A DNA stretch of 64,000 nucleotides from NCBI GenBank assembly GCA_947499545.1, contig CANMOZ010000002.1:248001-312000 (forward strand), given 5' to 3'. Made by a program: the position numbers and the translations under genes. The notes beneath the pieces were generated by a model, which had not been told where the DNA came from, searched no databases, and worked only from the letters and a program-made list of their open reading frames with translations. Within the stretch, counting starts at the first letter, position 1. Each line of letters starts with the position of its first letter. Below, in pieces: positions 55,669 to 63,180 of this stretch. The DNA is from an uncultured Saccharospirillaceae bacterium. GTDB lineage: Bacteria; Pseudomonadota; Gammaproteobacteria; Pseudomonadales; Oceanobacteraceae.

Positions 55669-56438
55669 TAGGACTTATTATCCTGCTGTCGGATAAACCA
55701 CCAAGCTACATTACTGCCAATCAGGGACAATACTAGCAAAGCTAAGATGACCCATAGGCGAGTGCTGGAATCACGAGCGACTTTAACGGATAAAACATCG
55801 GTAAAATTAGGTGTTTGCGAGGTTGGGTTTATATCCGTGGCAGGAAATAAAACCACACTGATCTTGTCGTACTGTAAGCCCTCAATGCTGTTGTTCACAA
55901 GGGTCTTAATTTGTGCGCTATACGCTTCGAGCTGAACGTCAGGAGAGTGCTTAATAAAAACGGATGCTGACGCAGGTGGAGGCGTTTTATTGCTCGATCC
56001 TTTCGGTGCTTCCGGCATGGCCACATGAACGCGCGCCGTAATGACGCCATCAATTTGGGATAAGGTTGCGGCAATTTCTTGAGACTTAGCAAAAATAAAA
56101 CGTGCCCGTTCTTGGGTGGGTGATGAAATTAACCCTTCATCTGGGAATAAATCTTTAACGGTTGAAAAAGCTTCTTTGGGATACCCCTGACGTTTAAGAG
56201 CCTCAAGTGCATGTACCACTTGAGAGTTATCAACCTTTAATGTCACGCCTTCTTTATTAATATTTTTTTCTGCGGCTATGCCTTCAGCGAGCAAGATAGC
56301 AAGCATTTCATTGCCTTCACGCTCGTTTAATCCAGTATACAATTCTGTTTTGCACGCGCTGAGCAATAAAACAACCGCTGCCATGAAAAATGCTCGAAGA
56401 GTGCGTTGAGTACTGAATGAATGGCTTTGGGTCATCAT
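55668..56438 (-). CDS. sctJ: Type III secretion inner-membrane ring lipoprotein SctJ (YscJ/PscJ)
   Basis: The 256-residue lipoprotein has lipobox LLLSAC near residue 28, then KTELYTGLNEREGNEMLAILLAEGI. The ring-building domains follow, with the GVITARVHVAMPEAPKGS and KISVVLFPATD motifs. A C-terminal membrane helix (about 230-250) ends in a basic tail. It forms the inner MS-ring with SctD. It starts ATG-ATG; the sctK start overlaps its stop. Confidence 0.93.
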   Translation of the reverse strand: MMTQSHSFSTQRTLRAFFMAAVVLLLSACKTELYTGLNEREGNEMLAILLAEGIAAEKNINKEGVTLKVDNSQVVHALEALKRQGYPKEAFSTVKDLFPDEGLISSPTQERARFIFAKSQEIAATLSQIDGVITARVHVAMPEAPKGSSNKTPPPASASVFIKHSPDVQLEAYSAQIKTLVNNSIEGLQYDKISVVLFPATDINPTSQTPNFTDVLSVKVARDSSTRLWVILALLVLSLIGSNVAWWFIRQQDNKS

Positions 56439-56441
56439 GTA

Positions 56442-56783
56442 TTACTGCGCTTTCATAAGTGTGTCTAAGTTTTGGTTGTTCTTGCTAACGCCTTTAGCAA
56501 CCAGTTCAGTTTGTAGAGTGATTTTGTATAAATCCATTTGCAGGCTCAACAAATCAGTTGGGCTATTAATATCTTCAATGCTCAATCGTTCCTGTAATTC
56601 GGCTTTCGTGTTGCTCATTGAATTGCCAAGCTCACTTAATTTTGCAATAAAATCTTTACCTAGACTGCCATCAACAGGGCCGCTGCTGACCACTTCCGAC
56701 AGCTTTTCTTGAATGTTGATGGTCGTGTCGGTCACTTGATCAAGTGATAAGTGTGACGCACTGGCTATAATGGATTCAGTCAT
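56442..56783 (-). CDS. sctI: Type III secretion inner rod protein SctI (YscI/PscI)
   Basis: The 113-residue protein has a variable N-terminal part. Its C-terminal helix NSPTDLLSLQMDLYKITLQTELVAKGVSKNNQNLDTLMKAQ is the conserved rod/needle polymerisation segment. It builds the rod that joins export gate and needle. GGAG lies just before the ATG at 56783, which I prefer to the GTG four codons upstream. Confidence 0.85.
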   Translation of the reverse strand: MTESIIASASHLSLDQVTDTTINIQEKLSEVVSSGPVDGSLGKDFIAKLSELGNSMSNTKAELQERLSIEDINSPTDLLSLQMDLYKITLQTELVAKGVSKNNQNLDTLMKAQ

Positions 56784-56791
56784 AAGACTCC

Positions 56792-57085
56792 TCACTCATT
56801 TTCTATCTCAGGCTTTTTGCCGTAAGCAATAAAATTTTTTACGATTGATGGTAAAATGATCTCCTTGTAAACGTTTTCAACACTGAGTTCTTCCGTTTCA
56901 TCAGGTGTTGTTTCTCCAGATGCTCCTGGTGCGGGCTGCTCAATTGCCTTAGCCTCACTGTGACGATTTAAGGCCTTGTGAAAATCGGCTTGATCGGCAG
57001 CGGCTGCTGGCTTTGGTGCTATGGCTTTAGAAGGTGTTTCTTCTAACGAAGGCAGTCCGAGATACTTGGGATCGATGACAGTCAT
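56792..57085 (-). CDS. YscH/PscH-like type III gene product
   Basis: The 97-residue protein starts at the ATG one base past the stop of sctG. It is Pro/Ala/Glu-rich in the middle, with a helical end (VENVYKEIILPSIVKNFIAYG). Its place between sctG and sctI is that of yscH (YopR), an early secreted regulator of needle assembly. It is shorter than Yersinia YopR (165 aa) and I see no clear motif, so the identity rests on position. Confidence 0.55.
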   Translation of the reverse strand: MTVIDPKYLGLPSLEETPSKAIAPKPAAAADQADFHKALNRHSEAKAIEQPAPGASGETTPDETEELSVENVYKEIILPSIVKNFIAYGKKPEIENE

Positions 57086-57086
57086 A

Positions 57087-57446
57087 TCAACGGTGCTCTT
57101 CAATAAAACTGTCAGCAAAGGCAACCAATGCATCCTGGTTAGTTGCTTTGGCCTGCTGAGTCAGTTGTTCCGCTTCATTTGCCAAGCCGAGTTGCTTCGC
57201 AGCAATGGCAGCAAAGGGGAGCAGTTCAACGTGGCCTTGCTGACATAAGGGCCTCAGTAGCAATAACACTTCATTGTATTCTTGCTTGGCTAAACCATGT
57301 AGTGCTTTGATCATGGCAATTGACACGATGCTGGCATCACTGGCTTCTAAATATGCGACTATGTTTTGAACGGCCGTTGTCCGTTTTTGGCCAGCCGCCA
57401 AAATCGCAATTTCAGCCAGTAATTTCTGCAATGCCTTTTGGTCCAT
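57087..57446 (-). CDS. sctG: Needle chaperone SctG (YscG/PscG)
   Basis: The 119-residue helical protein has TPR-like hairpins (LAEIAILAAGQKRTTAVQNIVAYLEA, VSIAMIKALHGLAKQEYNEVLLLLRPLCQQG). It sits directly after sctF. With YscE it holds the needle subunit soluble in the cytoplasm. The ATG at 57446 has a GAGTG site; a GTG four codons upstream is possible. Confidence 0.82.
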   Translation of the reverse strand: MDQKALQKLLAEIAILAAGQKRTTAVQNIVAYLEASDASIVSIAMIKALHGLAKQEYNEVLLLLRPLCQQGHVELLPFAAIAAKQLGLANEAEQLTQQAKATNQDALVAFADSFIEEHR

Positions 57447-57466
57447 AGCTTTAATCACTCAATGGC

Positions 57467-57715
57467 TTACATTTTTTGCAAAATAGAGCTGCAAGCATCT
57501 TTCATGGCTTTAACCGTGGAAGAAGACGTATTAATCGTCACCGTCCATTCGTTAACGGCTTGCTGAGCGGCTAGCAATTTAACCGGACTACCTGTTTTAG
57601 AACTGTCATCCCCAGCAAGTGCCTCTAGAGCTGTATCAAGATTCGTTTGCGCAGCGTTGGTGGCCTTTTCAAATTGCTTATGAACCGAGTTCAGAGTGAG
57701 ATCTGTTGTTGCCAT
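57467..57715 (-). CDS. sctF: Type III secretion needle subunit SctF (YscF/PscF)
   Basis: The 82-residue protein is a two-helix hairpin with a central turn (GSPVKLLAAQQAVNEWTVTINTSSSTVKAMKDACSSILQKM). Length and the conserved C-terminal helix match the YscF/PscF needle family. It polymerises into the extracellular needle. GAGG precedes the ATG. Confidence 0.9.
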   Translation of the reverse strand: MATTDLTLNSVHKQFEKATNAAQTNLDTALEALAGDDSSKTGSPVKLLAAQQAVNEWTVTINTSSSTVKAMKDACSSILQKM

Positions 57716-57730
57716 ATCGTTTTCCTCTCA

Positions 57731-57943
57731 TTAGGATAATTGCGTTACACTGAGCACTTCTATAGCGGACTCAAGTGCCGTTACTTTTGCCTGCTCTCGG
57801 GCATAATCGTTAGGTGATAAGCCTGATTGCAGCTTCCGTTTCGTGGATTGCAGTTCCGTTTGCAACTCTTGTAGGTGTTGTTGGCGAACGGATTCGCCTT
57901 GTTCACCTGACAGCTGAGTTTCTAAGTCAGTTAAGTGCGGCAT
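57731..57943 (-). CDS. yscE: Needle co-chaperone YscE/PscE-like
   Basis: This 70-residue protein is two charged helices (LTDLETQLSGEQGES and REQAKVTALESAIEVLSV), the size and form of YscE. It sits between sctD and sctF as in the Ysc/Psc operons. It would bind SctF with SctG. The start overlaps the sctD stop by 17 bp, with GAGG placed for initiation. Confidence 0.8.
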   Translation of the reverse strand: MPHLTDLETQLSGEQGESVRQQHLQELQTELQSTKRKLQSGLSPNDYAREQAKVTALESAIEVLSVTQLS

Positions 57944-59219
57944 GTTGTGGTCCTCTTAAATGAATACTCAGCTTAATGTCCCCTTTGATCAGATCAATGC
58001 TGCTTTCTGATATACGTTCAACGCGGTGACCAGAAGGTAACTTTGATCCTTCAGCGTACTTTACGTTATCCGTCAAGATCAGGTAGGGTACTTGTCCTAA
58101 ACTGATCGAACGAATGGGTAAAGTTAATCCTTTTGAGCTAGCAACCAAAGGCATCGACTTTAAAACGATAAAGGGTCGATCGCCCCAAACTTCTCTGAAT
58201 TCACCGGCTGCATCATAAAAGTCATTGGTTTCTTTCTCAGTGAGTTCACCTCTGACTTCAATACGGTCAGCCACTTCGACCAACTGTACTTTGTCGGATA
58301 GTTGCTTGTTATCGAGAAGGCCTTTAAGGGTTTCCATATAAGCCCCCGCTTTTTGTAACTGAACTTTCCAAGCAACAAGACCCGGTACATCCGTCTCTAA
58401 AATACGTTCAACTTGATCCCAGCGGCTGGAATCATCAATCGAGCCCGTTAGCAAGACAGTACCAGCGGTATCACCATCGGATACACGTATTTGGTGATAG
58501 CCTAAGTTATCGAGAACAAATCGAACGCCGTCTTTAATCACGGTCATCGTGCGAAGCTCGGATTTGTAATTAATGCCTTTTTGATCAATTTTGTTGAGAA
58601 ACTCAACCGCTTGTTCTTTGGTGTCGATATAACCTTCAAGTAAAACTTGTTGACTATGGTCGTTCCACTGAGCCCTTACGTTATCGAGCTTGAGATAACG
58701 TGCGGTTTTTCGTACTTCCTGTAATGATTCATTAGCCGTATAAGCAGATTGAGTTCCTGAATTACTTGGGTTAAACCACAACCAACTAATGAGTGCACCC
58801 GGTAAACAGCCAAGGAGCAGCGTTAATACCAGCACCGTCCCTGTTGAAAAGCGCTTAGCTTTATTGGCTTTGGGTTGTTCATTTTCCGTAATGGGTTCAA
58901 AAGCCGTTAAATCATCCTCTTGCTTGCCCACAACAAATTGCAAAGGTCCAAGCATCAAGTTTTGTGTTGCAGGTAATTCCTCATCTACAGGGTGTTCAAT
59001 CAAGCGTTGACCGATGCGTAGTTGAGACTCAGCAGAGCTAGCCAAGGTTACACCGTCTTGAGTGATAATGAGCTGTGCATGCTGAGGGTGTACGCCTTCA
59101 TCGGTGAGCACAATATCATCTTGTGCTTCATCTGCACCGATCGAAAGTGAGCCTAATGTTAGAGGAACTTCAATCCCCTGATGCTGCCCTTTGAGAATTC
59201 TTAATTTCCAGTCGGTCAC
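57927..59219 (-). CDS. sctD: Type III secretion inner-membrane ring protein SctD (YscD/PscD)
   Basis: The 430-residue protein has an N-terminal FHA-like cytoplasmic domain (about 1-105, GVHPQHAQLIITQDGVTL). One membrane helix follows (about 130-150), then periplasmic ring-building repeats (VLLEGYIDTKEQAVEFLNKI, VLLTGSIDDSSRWDQVERIL, IEVRGELTEKE). It forms the outer of the two inner-membrane rings. I chose the GTG at 59219, overlapping the sctC stop, because AGGAGGT lies six bases before it. Confidence 0.9.
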   Translation of the reverse strand: MTDWKLRILKGQHQGIEVPLTLGSLSIGADEAQDDIVLTDEGVHPQHAQLIITQDGVTLASSAESQLRIGQRLIEHPVDEELPATQNLMLGPLQFVVGKQEDDLTAFEPITENEQPKANKAKRFSTGTVLVLTLLLGCLPGALISWLWFNPSNSGTQSAYTANESLQEVRKTARYLKLDNVRAQWNDHSQQVLLEGYIDTKEQAVEFLNKIDQKGINYKSELRTMTVIKDGVRFVLDNLGYHQIRVSDGDTAGTVLLTGSIDDSSRWDQVERILETDVPGLVAWKVQLQKAGAYMETLKGLLDNKQLSDKVQLVEVADRIEVRGELTEKETNDFYDAAGEFREVWGDRPFIVLKSMPLVASSKGLTLPIRSISLGQVPYLILTDNVKYAEGSKLPSGHRVERISESSIDLIKGDIKLSIHLRGPQHAALN

Positions 59220-61027
59220 TCTTTTACCTCCTGGCAATCTTTACTTTCAGTATCAGGGCACTCGGATAAACGAACAAACACCTTATCTTCTCCACAATAC
59301 TCTAGCCAGCTGCTGATACCGATATTGCTTAACTGAGCTTGACGTTGAACTGCCTTGGTTCGAGATATGCACTGATTCACTTCTAACATTGCCCTCAAGT
59401 GCTCATTGGTATTTGAAGGCTGCGGCCACTCAACGTTACGATTATCAATATTCGCATCAGGTAAAAAGCCTGATACAGGTAATGCTTTTTGAATCAGCTT
59501 TGGTTCAACGATGAACAATCTCACGAGCTTACGCACTTGAGTGTTGTTTGTGCGAAACAAAGCACCGATTAACGGAATGTCACCTAGGAATGGTATTTTC
59601 CTTACATTACGTTCAATGGAATTTCGATATACCCCCCCGATCATCAGACTTTGGTTATGAGGCACTGACGCCAAAGTATCGATGACGGTATTTCGCGTGG
59701 AGGGAAGGTCTCCGACATTTCCATCTGCGATAAGGCTACCATCCTCAATATGTAGGGACAATTGAATATCTGGATTGGGTTGATTTTTATCGCCTAAAAT
59801 TCTCGGGGTAAGTCTTAACTGTGTGCCATAAGTAACTTCTCTAAGGTCAGCAACCTCAGTACCACTGATGCGAACGTAAAAAGTGCTGCTGTCATCAAGG
59901 ACCGCTTGCACATTTTCCATGGTCAGAAGTGTTGGCCTAGAAACAATCTGTGCGTCACCTCTGCCTTGAAGTAAGCGAACACGTCCAAGTACGTAATTTA
60001 ATTTATTGCCTGTTAGCAATGAATTAAAACTTTCACCATTTGAAAGCTGAAAAAAGTCTTCATTTTGGTTGCCAGTCGTAACCAAATCAATCGCGGTATT
60101 GGTGCCCCCAACGTCAGCGCCAGCAGCCCAATCAACTCCAATTTCGTCGATATCGTTGGCGCTGACGTCAATGATAGTCACACCAATTTCAATTCGTGCC
60201 TGAGGCCTATCAAGGCGACGTACTAACTCTCGGTACAAAGGCAAGCGTGACTGGTGATCCCTTACAATAATGGCATTCAAAGCTGGGTCAGCTTCAATGA
60301 TGGCCTGTGCACTTCCAAGCTCGCTGGGAGCTACCTTACCTTTCTTTTTTTCGTCTGCTGTTAAAGTAATCGCTGCACCGGATAAAATTCTTTGCAACGT
60401 TGCAGCAACGCCTGGGACCGAAATCGATTGGTCTCGATATTCAATGGTACGATCCACTGCAGTTGCGTACTTTAATGGAATAATGTCGACAAAAAGCGGT
60501 TTTTGAGAAACTCGTTGCTCTTGTAAAGCCTTAGAAAATTGGGAAACCAATTGAATGTAACGGGGTGGCCCTGAAACATAGACGACTCCTTTTGAAGGGG
60601 AAGAACGCCAACTGAATCGATTGTCCCATATGCCTGTGCGTTGTATGGCTTGGCGAAGCTCTGGTTCGCTTAGTGAGCCCAATTGAACGAGTTCGCTAAT
60701 GACTTCATCGTTTTTATAGACATATAAAACAGCGCCATCATAGTACCAAGTTAAGTTATAAATTTGTGCAAGCTGATTTAATAGCGCTTCTGGAGTTGAA
60801 GGGCCAAAATGACCTTTCACGCGGTCTTCGATTTTCGAACTCACCGAAATAGCCATTCCATAGTTGGATGCCATTGACGTTAGCAATTCCCTTAAATTCT
60901 GAGACTCTGCGTAGTATTCAAAAGGTCCTTGAGCTTGGAATTGAGGGAGTTTTTGCGCTTGGCTGATTGGCGAAACGCTCAGAAAAACCAACAAAGTCCA
61001 GAAAAAATATCCTTTTCTAAAGCTCAT
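59216..61027 (-). CDS. sctC: Type III secretion secretin SctC (YscC/PscC)
   Basis: The 603-residue protein has a signal peptide (about 1-24), N0 and N1 domains (LLTSMASNYGMAISVSSKIEDRVKGHFG), an N3 domain and a C-terminal secretin channel. Channel motifs include VTIIDVSANDIDEIGVDWAAG, VSRPTLLTMENVQAVLDD, VPHNQSLMIGGVYR and IPFLGDIPLIGALFR. It builds the outer-membrane pore. It overlaps yscB at its start (ATGA). A Cys-containing C-terminal extension replaces the usual pilotin-binding tail. No pilotin (YscW/ExsB) gene is visible. Confidence 0.94.
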   Translation of the reverse strand: MSFRKGYFFWTLLVFLSVSPISQAQKLPQFQAQGPFEYYAESQNLRELLTSMASNYGMAISVSSKIEDRVKGHFGPSTPEALLNQLAQIYNLTWYYDGAVLYVYKNDEVISELVQLGSLSEPELRQAIQRTGIWDNRFSWRSSPSKGVVYVSGPPRYIQLVSQFSKALQEQRVSQKPLFVDIIPLKYATAVDRTIEYRDQSISVPGVAATLQRILSGAAITLTADEKKKGKVAPSELGSAQAIIEADPALNAIIVRDHQSRLPLYRELVRRLDRPQARIEIGVTIIDVSANDIDEIGVDWAAGADVGGTNTAIDLVTTGNQNEDFFQLSNGESFNSLLTGNKLNYVLGRVRLLQGRGDAQIVSRPTLLTMENVQAVLDDSSTFYVRISGTEVADLREVTYGTQLRLTPRILGDKNQPNPDIQLSLHIEDGSLIADGNVGDLPSTRNTVIDTLASVPHNQSLMIGGVYRNSIERNVRKIPFLGDIPLIGALFRTNNTQVRKLVRLFIVEPKLIQKALPVSGFLPDANIDNRNVEWPQPSNTNEHLRAMLEVNQCISRTKAVQRQAQLSNIGISSWLEYCGEDKVFVRLSECPDTESKDCQEVKE

Positions 61028-61431
61028 GGGCGAATCACTCCTGTCGATAAGCTCATTGGGCTAATGGCTGGCTGAGATGGGCGTACTGGGTCGTTCTTTT
61101 GTAAATCCCCACAGATCTCAAGCATTCTGTTGATATGCTGCTTAATTAATGGAAGATTTATAGATACTTGCTCGCAACGACTTTGTAACCAGTATTCTTG
61201 GTTGCGCTGAATAATCCGGATTTCTTCCCCCTCAAGACGGAAATATTTTCTTGGAAGCGCTGCGGTATCGGTTTCAAGAGCAACTTCAAGGTATAAAAAA
61301 CCATGACGTTCAAAAAGATGCATCAGCCATTGCTCATCAAAAATGAGCGACCATCGACCTTTAGTCACTTCCTTGAGTGGATTCCCTGTTAACTCTTTAC
61401 CTAAAGTTTGAATGTAATGACTAATACTCAT
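61024..61431 (-). CDS. yscB: YscB-type type III secretion chaperone
   Basis: The 135-residue acidic alpha/beta protein has the CesT/YscB chaperone pattern: HYIQTLGKEL, WSLIFDEQWLMHLFERHGFLYLEVALETD. In Yersinia, YscB with SycN chaperones the secretion gate protein YopN. It sits between the activator gene and sctC, the normal place of yscB/pscB. I chose the ATG at 61431 with GAGAAG upstream over a TTG four codons earlier. Confidence 0.78.
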   Translation of the reverse strand: MSISHYIQTLGKELTGNPLKEVTKGRWSLIFDEQWLMHLFERHGFLYLEVALETDTAALPRKYFRLEGEEIRIIQRNQEYWLQSRCEQVSINLPLIKQHINRMLEICGDLQKNDPVRPSQPAISPMSLSTGVIRP

Positions 61432-61439
61432 AATTCTTC

Positions 61440-62306
61440 TCAACAGTCACTGAATTCCCATGCGGGAATATGTGTTTGAGTCAGTGAAGCTTTTCGTGTT
61501 TGACTGGGCGTCTCACCGAATCGGCGCTTGTAACTTTGCGTGAAGTAAGATTGGCTGGAGAAACCAGCTTCTGCCGCAACGTCAACAATGCTCATCTCAC
61601 TGCTTAACAATAGTTGATGTGCATATAAAAGTCGGCGTTCGCTTATCCATGCTCGAGGTGATAGCCCAAATACTTCCGAGAAACTTTCTTTAAACGTGGT
61701 TAAGCTTGCACCAAATTCACGTGCAAAATCCTCTAGCTTCCAGTCATTTTTAAAATGACGGTCCATGAACAACCGTAAACGGTCTGTTGTTCGGTGAGTT
61801 TTTTGCCGAATGATGGATGCGATTGTATGTGAACGGTCACCTACAAGCAGTAGCAGAAGTATTTCTTCAAATCGAAGTTCAAGCACTTCTTCTGGGTGTT
61901 GTACCTGTGCCAGTGTAAATAGGTGTTCAAGCGATTGCTGCAATAGTGGTGTAGGCGTTATTTCAAAGGCATCGGGTAAAGTTTGCTGTACACGAGGAGC
62001 CTGAGCGATCAGGTCTCCATATCGGTTTACGAAGTGGTGCAGGAGTTGGCTGCCAAAACTAACAAGTACTATACGCGCAGGGGCCGTTTCATTATTACAG
62101 CGAACCAAAACTTCGCCAGGACGAATCAGTACCAAACTGCCTGTGCTGGCTGGTACATGGGCAGATACGCTTTGCAGCAGAAAATCACCAGATTCAACGT
62201 ACAATAATGTTTCGTCGTCAAAATGTTCTGAGTATGTTCCAGCAGATGCAATTGTACACTGTTCTAAACGCGATTTTGACTCGGTGTTGGCATAAGGTAA
62301 ATCCAC
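61440..62306 (-). CDS. exsA: ExsA-type AraC-family type III secretion activator
   Basis: The 288-residue protein has an N-terminal regulatory domain (about 10-165) and a C-terminal double HTH (about 185-280). HTH landmarks are KLEDFAREFGASLTTFKESFSEVFGLSPRAWISERRL and SIVDVAAEAGFSSQSYFTQSYKRRFG. It heads the type III operon, as ExsA/LcrF proteins do in Pseudomonas, Vibrio and Aeromonas, and should activate it and other type III promoters. It starts with GTG preceded by GAGG. The anti-activator gene exsD, usual between exsA and yscB, is missing, and no exsC or exsE is visible. Confidence 0.88.
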   Translation of the reverse strand: MDLPYANTESKSRLEQCTIASAGTYSEHFDDETLLYVESGDFLLQSVSAHVPASTGSLVLIRPGEVLVRCNNETAPARIVLVSFGSQLLHHFVNRYGDLIAQAPRVQQTLPDAFEITPTPLLQQSLEHLFTLAQVQHPEEVLELRFEEILLLLLVGDRSHTIASIIRQKTHRTTDRLRLFMDRHFKNDWKLEDFAREFGASLTTFKESFSEVFGLSPRAWISERRLLYAHQLLLSSEMSIVDVAAEAGFSSQSYFTQSYKRRFGETPSQTRKASLTQTHIPAWEFSDC

Positions 62307-62439
62307 GGCTGACCTCGTAAAAAGCCTGAACGCCAGCGTTGACGCTCAAGTGCTGGGTTATCCCTCGCTCGATAAAAAGTGAGGTAACTTTACGGTGGAC
62401 TTTCCTTAGTCTCAGTAATCGCAAATCTGTTGCGATGGT

Positions 62440-62457
62440 GCTGTCCTTATAGACAGC
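62440..62457. promoter_or_regulatory. Inverted repeat upstream of exsA
   Basis: GCTGTC and GACAGC flank six bases, about 135 bp before the exsA start. It could be a protein-binding site or an RNA stem in the exsA leader. Confidence 0.3.
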
Positions 62458-62553
62458 TTTGCGAGTCCTTGCTAACACCTACACAGCAAACTTAGGCTGA
62501 GCAAGAGGGATCCGTGATCCATTGTTCGTCACAACGTTGATTGTTACAAAAGT

Positions 62554-62568
62554 TGTTACTCTGTAACA
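62554..62568. promoter_or_regulatory. Inverted repeat TGTTAC-TCT-GTAACA upstream of exsA
   Basis: A perfect 6-bp inverted repeat in AT-rich DNA about 250 bp before exsA, next to a further TTGTTAC. A regulator site is possible; the binder is unknown. Confidence 0.3.
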
Positions 62569-63180
62569 GAATGTTGTGAAATTGAACAAACTGTAGCCCA
62601 AATAATAAGTGAGCAACGTTTCGTATTGCAACTGTCATTCTGCCTGCTTTTAGTGCGTTTTTTTATAGAAATAGCCAGCATTATTTAGTTTTTGGTGTGG
62701 GGGTTCATCCAAGAGGGTGATTGAACATTTCTTTGTAAACGATTGCTATTTGTGAGTTGGGTAACATGCTGAAAATGAACTGGTTGGAAACTTAAAATAT
62801 TCGTTGAGGGAATATGTAGCTATTTACTAACAAACCGCTTGCAAAATCATTGTATGTAAGTGCATATTTACTTTTGATCCAAAAAATGACTAATCCTTTC
62901 AAACCCAATGTTGTGGCTATTTCTGTTAGAGAGTAAGTAGCTGTAGGACCACTTGAAGGTGGGTGACCACCTATTAAAACTAAAAAAAAGTGGCGCATTG
63001 TGAAAGATTATACGATTAAGCTGCGCGATCTTCTAATCATCATTTGTTTGTAAATGAAAAGAAATTAGAAATTAAGAACAGTAATAGCGATACCAGGATG
63101 CCATGAGAGGGATAGCGCAGTACTGAGAGAAGCACTTGCTTGAGGTTAGCCCCGAGCAGTGCCTTTAGGGGAGAGACATC

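Larger units (their letters stand above)
62307..63180. other. Divergent regulatory region between exsA and the candidate effector gene
   Basis: 874 bp without a convincing gene. It contains two perfect short inverted repeats: GCTGTC-N6-GACAGC at 62440-62457 and TGTTAC-TCT-GTAACA at 62554-62568. An A-rich tract (63051-63075) lies upstream of the candidate effector. Short minus-strand frames (62792-62998, 63040-63297) look like chance. Confidence 0.5.

Noticed and set aside
62218-62478. 86-codon frame overlapping the exsA start
   Set aside because: Runs antiparallel in frame logic to the well-supported exsA start region, basic and without family features.
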